NCBI GenBank assembly: GCA_013360535.1
Contig: JABWBL010000257.1
Location: 1-5,584, forward strand
DNA from: Planctomycetaceae bacterium
GTDB lineage: Bacteria; Planctomycetota; UBA1135; GCA-002686595
Reading direction: 5' to 3'
DNA: 5,584 nt
The notes below the pieces were generated by a model. It saw only the letters and a list, made by a program, of their open reading frames with translations, was not told the origin of the DNA and made no database searches. A program made the position numbers and the translations under genes. Positions 1 through 5,584 of this stretch are shown one piece after another (position 1 is the stretch's first letter; every line of letters begins with the position of its first letter).

Positions 1-1
1 G

Positions 2-559
2 CCGCCGACGCTCGCGCGCACGCGCTCGACCTCCGACTTCGCGAGCTACCCGCTCCGGCGTGTCGGCCTGCTTCCGCTCGCCTGCGACGTGCGCGAACAG
101 GCGCGCCTGCGCGAGCTGCAGCAGTCGCTCGCGTTCGAGCTCTCGCGCACCGCCCCGTTCGAGATCGTGCTGCTGGGCGACTCCGACCTGGAGGAAGTGA
201 CGCAGCCTGCCGCTCACCAGCGCGGCACGTACTCGCCCAACACGATCCTCACCGCCGCGCGCCGTTTCCGCCTCGACGGCCTGCTCGTCGGCACGGTCAC
301 GCACTTCGAGAGCTACGCCCCGCTCGCCCTCGGCGTGAAGCTCGAGCTCGTCCCTGTCGAGACCGGCCTGCCGATCTGGATCGCCGACCTCGACCTCGAC
401 ACGTCCGAGGCGCGCGTGCGCGAGTCGATCGACATCTACCAGGCCCGCCGCCTCGACGCCGGCGGCGCCGCCGACGATTCCACCGTCGTGCTGCTCTCGC
501 CGCGCTCGTTCCTGCGCTTCGCCGCCGGCGAGGTCGCCCGCACCTTCGAGCCGCGCTGA
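2..559 (+). CDS. CsgG/LpoB/FlgO-like envelope protein, C-terminal part (5' truncated by window edge)
   Basis: The frame is open from base 2 to the TGA at 557-559, giving about 185 residues with no N-terminus. A GTG at 89 is in frame, but the residues before it (YPLRRVGLLPLACD) already form the first beta strand of the domain, so the true start lies left of the window. The pattern is RVGLLPL, then a helix with LQQSLAFELSR, then FEIVLL, then a helical stretch, then DGLLVGTVTHFESYAPL, then GVKLELVPVETGLPIWIADLDLD. This is the alternating alpha/beta plan of the TolB-N/CsgG/LpoB/FlgO group, with the typical 'relative of a target is available: LVGTV...' and 'xLVxxxTGxxIWxAD' strands. Such proteins are usually outer-membrane lipoproteins; the signal peptide cannot be seen here. 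The tail SPRSFLRFAAGEVARTF is like one I recall from planctomycete proteins of unknown function. It converges on the ATPase gene with a 62-nt gap. Fold assignment is moderate; specific function is unknown. Confidence 0.75.
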   Translation, partial: PPTLARTRSTSDFASYPLRRVGLLPLACDVREQARLRELQQSLAFELSRTAPFEIVLLGDSDLEEVTQPAAHQRGTYSPNTILTAARRFRLDGLLVGTVTHFESYAPLALGVKLELVPVETGLPIWIADLDLDTSEARVRESIDIYQARRLDAGGAADDSTVVLLSPRSFLRFAAGEVARTFEPR

Positions 560-621
560 CCCGCTAGTCCGGCCGTCGCGGCAGGTTCCGAGCTACTGGC
601 ACCGTCGGTCGGCGTTGTCGC
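560..621. other. convergent intergenic gap
   Basis: A 62-base gap separates the stops of two genes that face each other. I see no long stem followed by a T tract on either strand, so how transcription ends here is not evident from the sequence. Confidence 0.6.
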
Positions 622-2088
622 TCACAGGTCGCGGGTCAGGTCGATGAGGTCCTCTGCGATGCAACCACGGCGCTCGACCGCTCTCCGAGTGGCTTCGGTG
701 TGCCGAACCGTGATGGCGACCTTCTCGACCCTCCAGTCGCTGAAGCGGCGTTGCGCGCGCAAGAAGCGCTCCGTATGCCCGTCGAAGCTGGAGAGGTCTT
801 CCGCGACGCGGTCCGCGGTTCGCTTGCACGTGGCCAGGCGAAGCACCTTCGCCGGCTCGTTGAGGGCGACGAGATCGATCTCCGTGTCGCTCGAGTCCCA
901 GTAGCCCAAGATGCGGTGGCTCAACGGGAAGCCGCCGCGCCGCTTGCGCGACCTCTCCTCGTAGAGTCGCCCGACCAGCCGCTCCAGTCCGTGTCCTTCC
1001 GCCTCGACGAGTCTCGCGTCCGCCTCCGCGAGGGCCTCCTCGACGGGCCGGAACGTGATCGAGGCCGCTGGAGTCGCCAGGGCCGACAGCCACGAGCGGA
1101 GGAAGTTGTCGCTGATGTAGTAGCGCGAGTTGCGCGTCGTCGGCTTCGCGAAGATCGGCTTGAGCTGCTCGACCATCTGGTACCGCTCGCGCAGGACCTT
1201 GAGGTAGCCGCCCACCTGCCGCTCGCTGCTCGGATCCTCGGAACTCGCGTGGGCATCGATCTCGCCGTTCGTGCAGCCGGGGTGGCGCGCGATGTACTTG
1301 AGCACGAGGTCGTAACGACCGCGCAGCTCGCGCAGGAACCAGTTCTCCGCCTCGCTGCGCAGGGGCGATGCGCTCGAGAAAAACAGGCGCTTCAGGACTT
1401 CGCGTCGCTCGGCCGCCAGCACGCCCTGCTCGAAGCCGTCGCGGTAGAACTTCGGCACGCCCTCGAACAGGTTCCAGAGGAACAGCAGGCGTTCCGGTTC
1501 TGGTTCCGAGTGAATGCGCAGGATCTCGAGCACGGACTCGATGTCGAGGTGCCCCAGCTCGAGCGTGTCGGTCACGCGGTTGAAGAGCGGCGCGTCGCGG
1601 TCCTCGAGCAGGGCCGACATCTCGGTGTGGATCGAACCCAGGACGATCAGGCCGCCTCGCACGGCGGCAGCCTCCGCCGTCAGCGCGTCGACCTCGGTCT
1701 GCAGGTACGAGTTGAAGTCGTACAGCACCTTGCGTGAGAAGTACTGGAACTCGTCGAGGGCCACGACGTACCCACGGCGGATCGCGATCCCGATGGAGGC
1801 AGCGAGCGAGCGCAGATCCGTGGGAGCCGGCACATCGACCCGTAACGACTCGAGGAACTCGCGCGCGTTGGCGACGACCCCAGCCGGGTCGGAGTCGGGA
1901 GTGGGGATGTAGAGCACCTGCTCCCGGCGCTCGGCCTGCAGGGCCTCGTGCACGAGGCTCGTCTTTCCGATGCGTCGCCGACCGGAAATGCGCAGGAAGA
2001 AAAAGCGTCCGCGGGAGACGATGGAACGCAGTTGCCCGAGCTGCTCGCGGCGGCCGTAAAACCCCCACTCATAGTCAGTTGCAGCCAT
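622..2088 (-). CDS. AAA ATPase of the archaeal-ATPase/DUF234 type (ATPase + winged helix + PD-(D/E)XK-like tail)
   Basis: This is a 488-residue protein, full length for the family. Residues 12-16 (GRREQ) precede the Walker A motif GRRRIGKT at 36-43. Walker B is VVALDEFQ at 108-115, with D112 and E113. A sensor-like strand LIVLGS lies at 147-152, and the family signature PLFNR with its arginine finger-like R171 follows. Residues 258-330 form a winged-helix region ending in the family motif YYISDNFLRSWL (323-334). The tail, about 365-450, is like DUF234, a PD-(D/E)XK-related domain: E369, the EID at 403-405 and K422 are present, but the position of the usual ExK glutamate is T420. The family is widespread, and its function is poorly defined; DNA binding or a mobile/defence role is often suspected. 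The ATG at 2088 begins the conserved N-terminus directly and has no clear Shine-Dalgarno. The first 45 codons contain many A/T-ending codons (GCT, GCA, ACT, TAT, TTT, CAA), unlike the neighbouring genes, which fits recent acquisition. The 491-residue arginine-rich frame overlapping it is a shadow. Confidence 0.9.
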   Translation of the reverse strand: MAATDYEWGFYGRREQLGQLRSIVSRGRFFFLRISGRRRIGKTSLVHEALQAERREQVLYIPTPDSDPAGVVANAREFLESLRVDVPAPTDLRSLAASIGIAIRRGYVVALDEFQYFSRKVLYDFNSYLQTEVDALTAEAAAVRGGLIVLGSIHTEMSALLEDRDAPLFNRVTDTLELGHLDIESVLEILRIHSEPEPERLLFLWNLFEGVPKFYRDGFEQGVLAAERREVLKRLFFSSASPLRSEAENWFLRELRGRYDLVLKYIARHPGCTNGEIDAHASSEDPSSERQVGGYLKVLRERYQMVEQLKPIFAKPTTRNSRYYISDNFLRSWLSALATPAASITFRPVEEALAEADARLVEAEGHGLERLVGRLYEERSRKRRGGFPLSHRILGYWDSSDTEIDLVALNEPAKVLRLATCKRTADRVAEDLSSFDGHTERFLRAQRRFSDWRVEKVAITVRHTEATRRAVERRGCIAEDLIDLTRDL

Positions 2089-2096
2089 CGGACGCC

Positions 2097-2118
2097 TAAG
2101 GTAAAAAGTTTTACCTTA
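2097..2118. repeat. perfect 10-bp inverted repeat, putative operator of the ATPase gene
   Basis: The left arm TAAGGTAAAA (2097-2106) and right arm TTTTACCTTA (2109-2118) are perfect reverse complements around a 2-bp spacer. It is strikingly AT-rich for this DNA. It ends 8 nt before the ATPase ATG on the minus strand and overlaps the proposed -10 element and spacer. A dimeric DNA-binding protein sitting here would block transcription, so an autoregulatory operator is the simplest reading. A hairpin in the transcript, or a recognition site for the ATPase itself, are alternatives. Confidence 0.8.
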
Positions 2119-2126
2119 TCCGGCAA
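2098..2126 (-). promoter_or_regulatory. candidate sigma-70 promoter of the ATPase gene
   Basis: On the minus strand TTGCCG (2126-2121, four of six matches to TTGACA) is followed after exactly 17 bp by TACCTT (2103-2098, matching the T, A and final T of TATAAT). The -10 lies in one arm of the inverted repeat. Transcription would start only 1-3 nt before the ATG, which would explain the absence of a Shine-Dalgarno by a leaderless message. The -10 match is weak, so this is inference. Confidence 0.35.
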
Positions 2127-2190
2127 GGGCCCCCGGGACGGGCCCGTCAGCGCATCCGGAACAGCTCGGCCAGCTCCACGCGCACCGCAT
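2116..2190 (-). CDS. possible 24-residue leader peptide upstream of the ATPase gene
   Basis: A minus-strand ATG at 2190 is preceded by AAGGAG (2200-2195) with a 4-nt gap. The frame runs 24 codons and ends at TAA (2118-2116), which is the first three bases of the minus-strand arm of the inverted repeat, 27 nt before the ATPase ATG. The peptide begins MRCAWSWPSC and holds three Cys and two Trp, then a Gly/Pro/Ala tail. It is not hydrophobic enough for a membrane anchor. It may be a regulatory leader or chance; no homology is recognised and the Shine-Dalgarno is the only positive signal. Confidence 0.2.
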   Translation of the reverse strand: MRCAWSWPSCSGCADGPVPGALAG

Positions 2191-2254
2191 CGTGCTCCTT
2201 GCAGACCGGGCGGCGAGGTCGGAGCGTGCTCGTCGCGCTCGCCCCGAAAGCACA
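2119..2254. other. intergenic region upstream of the ATPase gene
   Basis: Between the inverted repeat and the terminator hairpin I see only the possible leader ORF, its Shine-Dalgarno and the candidate -35 element. A second open minus-strand frame ends in TGA at 2148-2146 after a sequence reading KEHDAVRVELAELFRMR, which looks coding-like but has no start or recognisable homology; it could be the remnant end of a displaced gene. Confidence 0.3.
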
Positions 2255-2287
2255 AGAAACGGCCCGGAGGAGCTCCGGACCGTTTCT
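2255..2287 (-). terminator. factor-independent terminator of the FlgM-like gene
   Basis: Two 15-nt arms (2255-2269 and 2273-2287) pair with a single C/A mismatch around a 3-nt loop. The stem is GC-rich in the middle, and reading on the minus strand it ends in GTTTCT and is followed by TGTGCTTT, a loose T-rich tail. It begins 30 nt after the stop codon at 2317 of the upstream minus-strand gene. The other side is followed by GGGGCGCG, so termination is expected in the minus direction. It would separate the ATPase gene from transcription of the FlgM-like gene. Confidence 0.7.
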
Positions 2288-2316
2288 GGGGCGCGCGGGA
2301 GGTGCGGCCGGCGGGG

Positions 2317-2838
2317 CTAGCCGCCGAGCAGGCGCTTGGCGGCGCGCTCGATCAGCTCGCGCGTGTTGAGGCGGCCGTCGAGGTAGAGCGAGCGCAGCTG
2401 CTGGATCCGTTCGGCGCGTTCGCTGTCGACCGAGTCGAGGCGCTTGACCACTTCGTCGTTCAGGCGCGTCGGGACGGCCTGGATGTCGATCGAGTCCGAC
2501 TTGGTGGAGTCGGTCTGCGAGGCCTGCGTGTTCTGGCGGCGAACCTCGAGCTTGTCGCGGTAGTCGTCGCGCGCGGCCTTGATCCCGTCCTCGACCAGGG
2601 TGGGGTGGTTGCGCGTGTAGTTCTGGCGCAGGTTCGAGACGCGCTGCTGGCGCTGGGCGTAGTACTCGTCGCGCGCTTCCTTGATGCGGGCGGCCCCTGC
2701 GTCAAGGTCCGCGGACGGCGTCTCCGGGCTCTGGGCTTCGGGCGCCTGGGCGCGGCTCTTCTGGACTTCCCGGGCACCGCGCGTGGGGTCGAAGCGCAGG
2801 TTCGGGTTGCTGTCGGGCGTGTTGGGCTGGATCTGCAT
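2317..2838 (-). CDS. FlgM-like helical protein with internal repeats (possible anti-sigma-28 factor)
   Basis: The ATG at 2838 follows GCGGAGGA with a 4-nt gap, a strong Shine-Dalgarno; the frame stays open further upstream, but those residues are Pro/Gly/Arg-rich and look like non-coding sequence. The product is 173 residues, very charged and Gln-rich, with no signal peptide or membrane segment. Residues 1-45 are low-complexity and probably disordered. Residues 50-100 and 135-171 are helical. The C-terminal stretch from 139 (SERAERIQQLRSLYLDGR) through LLGG resembles the sigma-28-binding tail of FlgM: R..RI..LR..Y.xG....xEL...AA..LL. FlgM is about 90-100 residues in enterics, so this one would be long. 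Repeats are visible: IKEARDEY (52-59) with IKAARDDY (86-93), and RVSNLRQNY (66-74) with RIQQLRSLY (144-152). If it is FlgM, it holds FliA inactive until the flagellar hook is built. Otherwise it is a hypothetical coiled protein. Gene call is firm; function is tentative. Confidence 0.85.
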   Translation of the reverse strand: MQIQPNTPDSNPNLRFDPTRGAREVQKSRAQAPEAQSPETPSADLDAGAARIKEARDEYYAQRQQRVSNLRQNYTRNHPTLVEDGIKAARDDYRDKLEVRRQNTQASQTDSTKSDSIDIQAVPTRLNDEVVKRLDSVDSERAERIQQLRSLYLDGRLNTRELIERAAKRLLGG

Positions 2839-2842
2839 GGTG

Positions 2843-2848
2843 TCCTCC
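2843..2848 (-). promoter_or_regulatory. Shine-Dalgarno of the FlgM-like gene
   Basis: GGAGGA on the minus strand lies 4 nt before the ATG at 2838. It is near-perfect and decides the start against the longer open frame that extends to 3201. Confidence 0.7.
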
Positions 2849-3116
2849 GCGGAGCGGACGCTGAGAGGTGTCGGGGCTGCTATCGACAGGTCCTCGAGAT
2901 CTCGTGACGTTTTTTCCGCGTGGTGGTGTTGGGGGAGCCGGTGCCGGGAGTCTCCCGCTGAGGAGGGCTCTCTGGGCACAGGGGTTTTCGGTCGCCGTGG
3001 GCGTGGCTTGAGCGGCTTGAGGAAGGATTTCGAGCACCACCCCAAACCTTTGTCCCAACGGGATTTAGGAGCCAGCTCCCTTGCCAGCCGACGGGGCTTT
3101 CCGCCACCATGGGGCC
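2849..3116. other. divergent intergenic region
   Basis: About 270 bases lie between the FlgM-like gene and the peptidase gene, which are transcribed away from each other, so both promoters should be here. I see a 10-bp palindrome CGAGATCTCG (2895-2904), a run of six T (2910-2915) and an 8-bp direct repeat GGCTTGAG (3005-3012 and 3014-3021). I could not find a convincing -35/-10 pair or sigma-28 promoter on either strand; GTCGATAG on the minus strand near 2887-2880 resembles the sigma-28 -10 but lacks a TAAA at the right distance. Confidence 0.4.
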
Positions 3117-5441
3117 ATGCTCGGCCTCCGGGGGTTCGCACCGCTCGCGCTGATGCTGGCGCTCGCGGGCCTGCCCGCGGCGGCGGCCCCCCGCGTGCCA
3201 AGCCCGGGAAGCCAGCCCGGGGACCCCCCCGGCAACCGGGTCGACTATTCGATCACCGCGCGGGTCGACACTGGCCCGATGACGCTCTCGGGCACCGAGA
3301 CGGTGCGGTTCACCAACCGTACCGACACGCCGACCTCGGAGCTGTGGTTCCACCTGTACTGGAATGCGTTCTCGAGCCTGCGCTCGACGCACCTGACGGA
3401 GTCCGGCGGCAAGCTGCGCGGCGTCACGATCGACGAGGGCTGGGGCTGGCAGCGCATCACGCGCCTGCAGGCGCAGGACACCGACCTGCTGCCGACGCTC
3501 ACGATCGAGACCCCCGACGACGACAACGAGTTCGATCGCACCGTCGTGCGTTGCACGTTGCCGCGCGAGGTCAAGCCGGGCGAGACGCTCGAGATCGACG
3601 TCGCGTGGGACGCGCAGATCCCGCGCGTGCGGCGGCGCACGGGCTACAAGGGCAACTTCCTGTTCCTCGCGCAGTGGTTCCCCAAACTCGGCGTGTTCGA
3701 GGGCGCACGCGGCTGGAACTGCCACCAGTTCCACGCCTCGACGGAGTTCTACAGCGACTACGGCGCCTGGGACGTCACGCTCGACCTGCCGGCGGAATAC
3801 GAGAAGAAGATCGGCGCCACCGGCGTGCTGGCCGAGCCGCCGCAGCTCGTCGGCGACCGTGTCCGCACGCGCTTCGTCGCTCCGGCGCCGGCCGATCTCG
3901 AGCACCTCGGCCCCGACGGACGGGCGCCGTGGGTGCACGACTTCGCGTGGGCGGCCGATCCCGACTTCAAGAGTCCCAAGCGCACGTTCCACTTCGACGC
4001 GTGGCTGCAGCGCTTCGACGTCGAGGTCGCGGCCGTGCAAAAGGCGCTCGGCCCCAAGAAGAACCTGCGGTTGCGCAACGTCGAGGTGACGGTGCTGATC
4101 CAGCCCGAGCGCGAGCGCCAGTGGGAGCGCCACTACGAGGCGGCGTGCGCGGCGCTGTTCTTCTACGGCCTGTGGTTCGGCGAATATCCGCACAGCCACA
4201 TCACCGTCGTCGATCCGGCCTGGGGCGCGGGCGCGGCGGGAGGCATGGAATATCCGACGCTCATCACCGGTGGCACGCGCCTGTGGCCGACCGAGCGCTC
4301 GCACGTGCCCGAGGGCGTGGTCGTGCACGAGGCGGGCCACCAGTTCTGGTACGGGCTCGTCGGCAACAACGAGTTCGAGGCGGGCTGGCTCGACGAGGGG
4401 CTCAACTCCTTCAGCGACTCGGAGACGCTCGCGCGCGCCTTCGGGCGTTCCTTCGCGAGCACGGATTTCGCGGGCGTTCCGCTCGAGGGCGTCGCGCCCG
4501 TTCCGGGGCCGAGCGCGAAGGGACTCGCCGGCGCGCTCGCGGGCCGCGCGATCCCGCTGCCGTGGCTCGACTGGGACCTGAAGCCGCTCGAGATCGACGG
4601 CGCGATCGGCTGGTGGCGCGAGCAGCCGCTGGTCACGTACGTGCAGCAGTCGAGCGATCCCCGCGACAATGATCGCGTGCGAGCGCTGTCGGCGCCGCAG
4701 GTCGATCCGCTCGACACGCTCGGGTTCCGCCACCTCGACCAGCGTTCGTACTCGCTCAACAGTTACGTGCGCACCGCGATCGCGCTGCGCACGCTGAGCG
4801 GCCTCGTCGGGCGCGAGAAGTTCCTCGCCGGGATGCGGCATTACTCGGAGACGTGGCGCCAGCGCCATCCCTACCCGCAGGACTTCTTCGACACGTTCTG
4901 CGCGGGCGCGGGTGTCGACGTGCAGTGGTTCTTCGAGGACGTGTTCCGCGGCACGGGCACCGTCGACTGGAGCGTGTCGGTCGAGCAGGCGCGCGCGCGC
5001 GAGCCCAAGGGACTCGAGGCGCCGGATGTGACCAGCGTGCCGCAGGCGATCGTGGCGCAGGAAAGCGCGGAAAACGCCGCGAAAGAGCCCGCGAGCGCGC
5101 CGGCGGAGCGCCCGTGGAAAGCGCGCGTGACGGTCGTGCGGCGCGGCGAGCTGTGCCTGCCGGTGGAGGTCGAGCTCGTGTTCGACGATGGCACGCGCGA
5201 GCGGCGCACGTGGACGCGCGAGGAGCAGGCGCAGAAGCGTTGGCTCAAGCTCGAGCACACCGGCGCGAGGAAGCTCGCGAGCGTGCGCGTCGACCCCGAT
5301 GGGCTCGTGCCGCTCGACACCGACCGCTCGAACGACGCGTGGTTCGACGCGCCCGACGGTCTCGCGCCCGTGCGCTGGTCGGAGCGTGCGTTCCAGCGCT
5401 GGCTGCAGCTCTTGCACTGGCAGGCGGGGATCGGCGGATGA
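3117..5441 (+). CDS. secreted M1-family (gluzincin) metallopeptidase with C-terminal beta domain
   Basis: From the ATG at 3117 the product is 774 residues. Residues 1-24 are a signal peptide (MLGLRGF, a Leu/Ala core, then PAAAAP), so it acts in the periplasm or outside. An N-terminal beta saddle follows, with the motif LWFHLYWNAF (76-85) typical of bacterial M1 relatives. The catalytic domain has GGMEYP (375-380), matching the GxMEN substrate-binding motif, then HEAGH (404-408), 18 residues and E427 in WLDEG: the zinc site HEXXH-x18-E. Y550 in SLNSYVRTAIAL is the likely catalytic tyrosine. A Pro/Ala/Glu linker (about 625-666) leads to a beta-rich domain (about 668-750) with VVRRGELCLPVEVELVFDDG. 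It should be an aminopeptidase; substrate unknown. An in-frame TTG at 3081 has AGGAG 9 nt upstream and would add 12 residues; I prefer the ATG because it gives a cleaner signal peptide. Its stop overlaps the next gene. The 877-residue antisense frame is a shadow. Confidence 0.93.
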   Translation: MLGLRGFAPLALMLALAGLPAAAAPRVPSPGSQPGDPPGNRVDYSITARVDTGPMTLSGTETVRFTNRTDTPTSELWFHLYWNAFSSLRSTHLTESGGKLRGVTIDEGWGWQRITRLQAQDTDLLPTLTIETPDDDNEFDRTVVRCTLPREVKPGETLEIDVAWDAQIPRVRRRTGYKGNFLFLAQWFPKLGVFEGARGWNCHQFHASTEFYSDYGAWDVTLDLPAEYEKKIGATGVLAEPPQLVGDRVRTRFVAPAPADLEHLGPDGRAPWVHDFAWAADPDFKSPKRTFHFDAWLQRFDVEVAAVQKALGPKKNLRLRNVEVTVLIQPERERQWERHYEAACAALFFYGLWFGEYPHSHITVVDPAWGAGAAGGMEYPTLITGGTRLWPTERSHVPEGVVVHEAGHQFWYGLVGNNEFEAGWLDEGLNSFSDSETLARAFGRSFASTDFAGVPLEGVAPVPGPSAKGLAGALAGRAIPLPWLDWDLKPLEIDGAIGWWREQPLVTYVQQSSDPRDNDRVRALSAPQVDPLDTLGFRHLDQRSYSLNSYVRTAIALRTLSGLVGREKFLAGMRHYSETWRQRHPYPQDFFDTFCAGAGVDVQWFFEDVFRGTGTVDWSVSVEQARAREPKGLEAPDVTSVPQAIVAQESAENAAKEPASAPAERPWKARVTVVRRGELCLPVEVELVFDDGTRERRTWTREEQAQKRWLKLEHTGARKLASVRVDPDGLVPLDTDRSNDAWFDAPDGLAPVRWSERAFQRWLQLLHWQAGIGG

Positions 5442-5584
5442 ACGGCTTCGAGGATCCCCGCGACCAGGACCCGCGCGAGCCGGAGCTGCCGCGCTGGATC
5501 TTCCTGCACGCACTGCGCGTCACGATCGGGCGCACGCCGGTGTGGCTCGTCGCGGCGGGGATGCTCGCGGCGCTGGCCGCCGTG
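5438..5584 (+). CDS. membrane protein, N-terminal part (3' truncated by window edge)
   Basis: The ATG at 5438 overlaps the peptidase stop as ATGA (4-nt overlap), the classic sign of coupled translation; no strong Shine-Dalgarno is needed or seen. The 49 visible residues start with a hydrophilic acidic stretch (NGFEDPRDQDPREPELPR), then WIFLHALRVTIGRTPVWL, and a hydrophobic segment from about residue 36 (PVWLVAAGMLAALAAV) that continues past the edge. It is probably an integral membrane protein acting with the peptidase, for example as an inner-membrane partner. I do not recognise the family. Confidence 0.75.
   Translation, partial: MNGFEDPRDQDPREPELPRWIFLHALRVTIGRTPVWLVAAGMLAALAAV

Noticed and set aside
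593..2068. 491-residue minus-strand open frame overlapping the ATPase gene
   Set aside because: It is an Arg/Pro/Ala-rich shadow in another frame with no motifs; the overlapping frame has clear Walker motifs.
2880..2887. Sigma-28-like -10 (GTCGATAG) upstream of the FlgM-like gene
   Set aside because: No TAAA-like -35 at 15-16 bp; six of eight matches alone is not enough.
3101..3153. Match to a eukaryotic Kozak sequence (GCCACCATGG) around an ATG at 3109
   Set aside because: It opens a 14-codon out-of-frame peptide ending at 3153 in a bacterial context; a chance match in GC-rich DNA.
2681..4672. 663-residue plus-strand open frame
   Set aside because: It crosses the start of a gene on each strand, is Arg/Gly-rich and out of frame with the HEXXH-containing protein.
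4990..5001. Alternating GC run (GCGCGCGCGCG)
   Set aside because: Lies inside the peptidase linker and is explained by Ala/Arg codons in high-GC DNA.
2880..5513. 877-residue antisense open frame across the peptidase gene
   Set aside because: The composition is Arg/Ala/Val-rich without motifs and mirrors the G/C-ending codons of the real gene.
1..5584. tRNA, rRNA, CRISPR array or insertion-sequence ends
   Set aside because: I saw no tRNA-like clover, no regularly spaced repeats, no transposase and no paired terminal inverted repeats on either strand.

Overview
The window is about 5.6 kb of GC-rich bacterial DNA. Codons in its longest gene almost all end in G or C. The N-terminal-less CsgG/LpoB-fold protein at the left edge resembles, from memory, a family common in Planctomycetota, and the M1 peptidase plus membrane-protein pair occurs in several environmental phyla. 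A high-GC planctomycete is therefore my best guess at the host, but no marker gene here settles it.

Layout, left to right. (1) Bases 2-559, plus strand: the C-terminal part of a CsgG/LpoB/FlgO-type envelope protein. (2) Bases 622-2088, minus strand, convergent with it: a 488-residue AAA ATPase of the archaeal-ATPase/DUF234 type. It has an ATPase module, a winged helix and a nuclease-like tail in which the usual ExK acid appears to be threonine. Its 5' end carries a perfect AT-rich 10-bp inverted repeat overlapping a plausible promoter, 8 nt from the ATG. A possible 24-codon leader ORF with a Shine-Dalgarno ends exactly inside that repeat. (3) Bases 2255-2287: a long hairpin acting as terminator for the next minus-strand gene. 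(4) Bases 2317-2838, minus strand: a 173-residue charged helical protein whose C-terminus resembles the anti-sigma-28 factor FlgM and which has visible internal repeats. (5) Bases 2839-3116: a divergent intergenic region. (6) Bases 3117-5441, plus strand: a secreted gluzincin (M1-type) metallopeptidase with HEXXH-18x-E and an extra C-terminal beta-rich domain. (7) Bases 5438-5584: the start of a membrane protein overlapping the peptidase stop by an ATGA, so the two are probably translated together.

The peptidase and membrane protein form one operon. The FlgM-like gene has its own ribosome binding site and terminator. The ATPase gene looks like a self-contained cassette: it has its own promoter/operator, a 5' end with more A/T-ending codons, and neighbours on both sides that do not share its function. 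The inverted repeat at the ATPase 5' end is the most interesting signal. Most other long open frames here are shadows caused by the high GC content.
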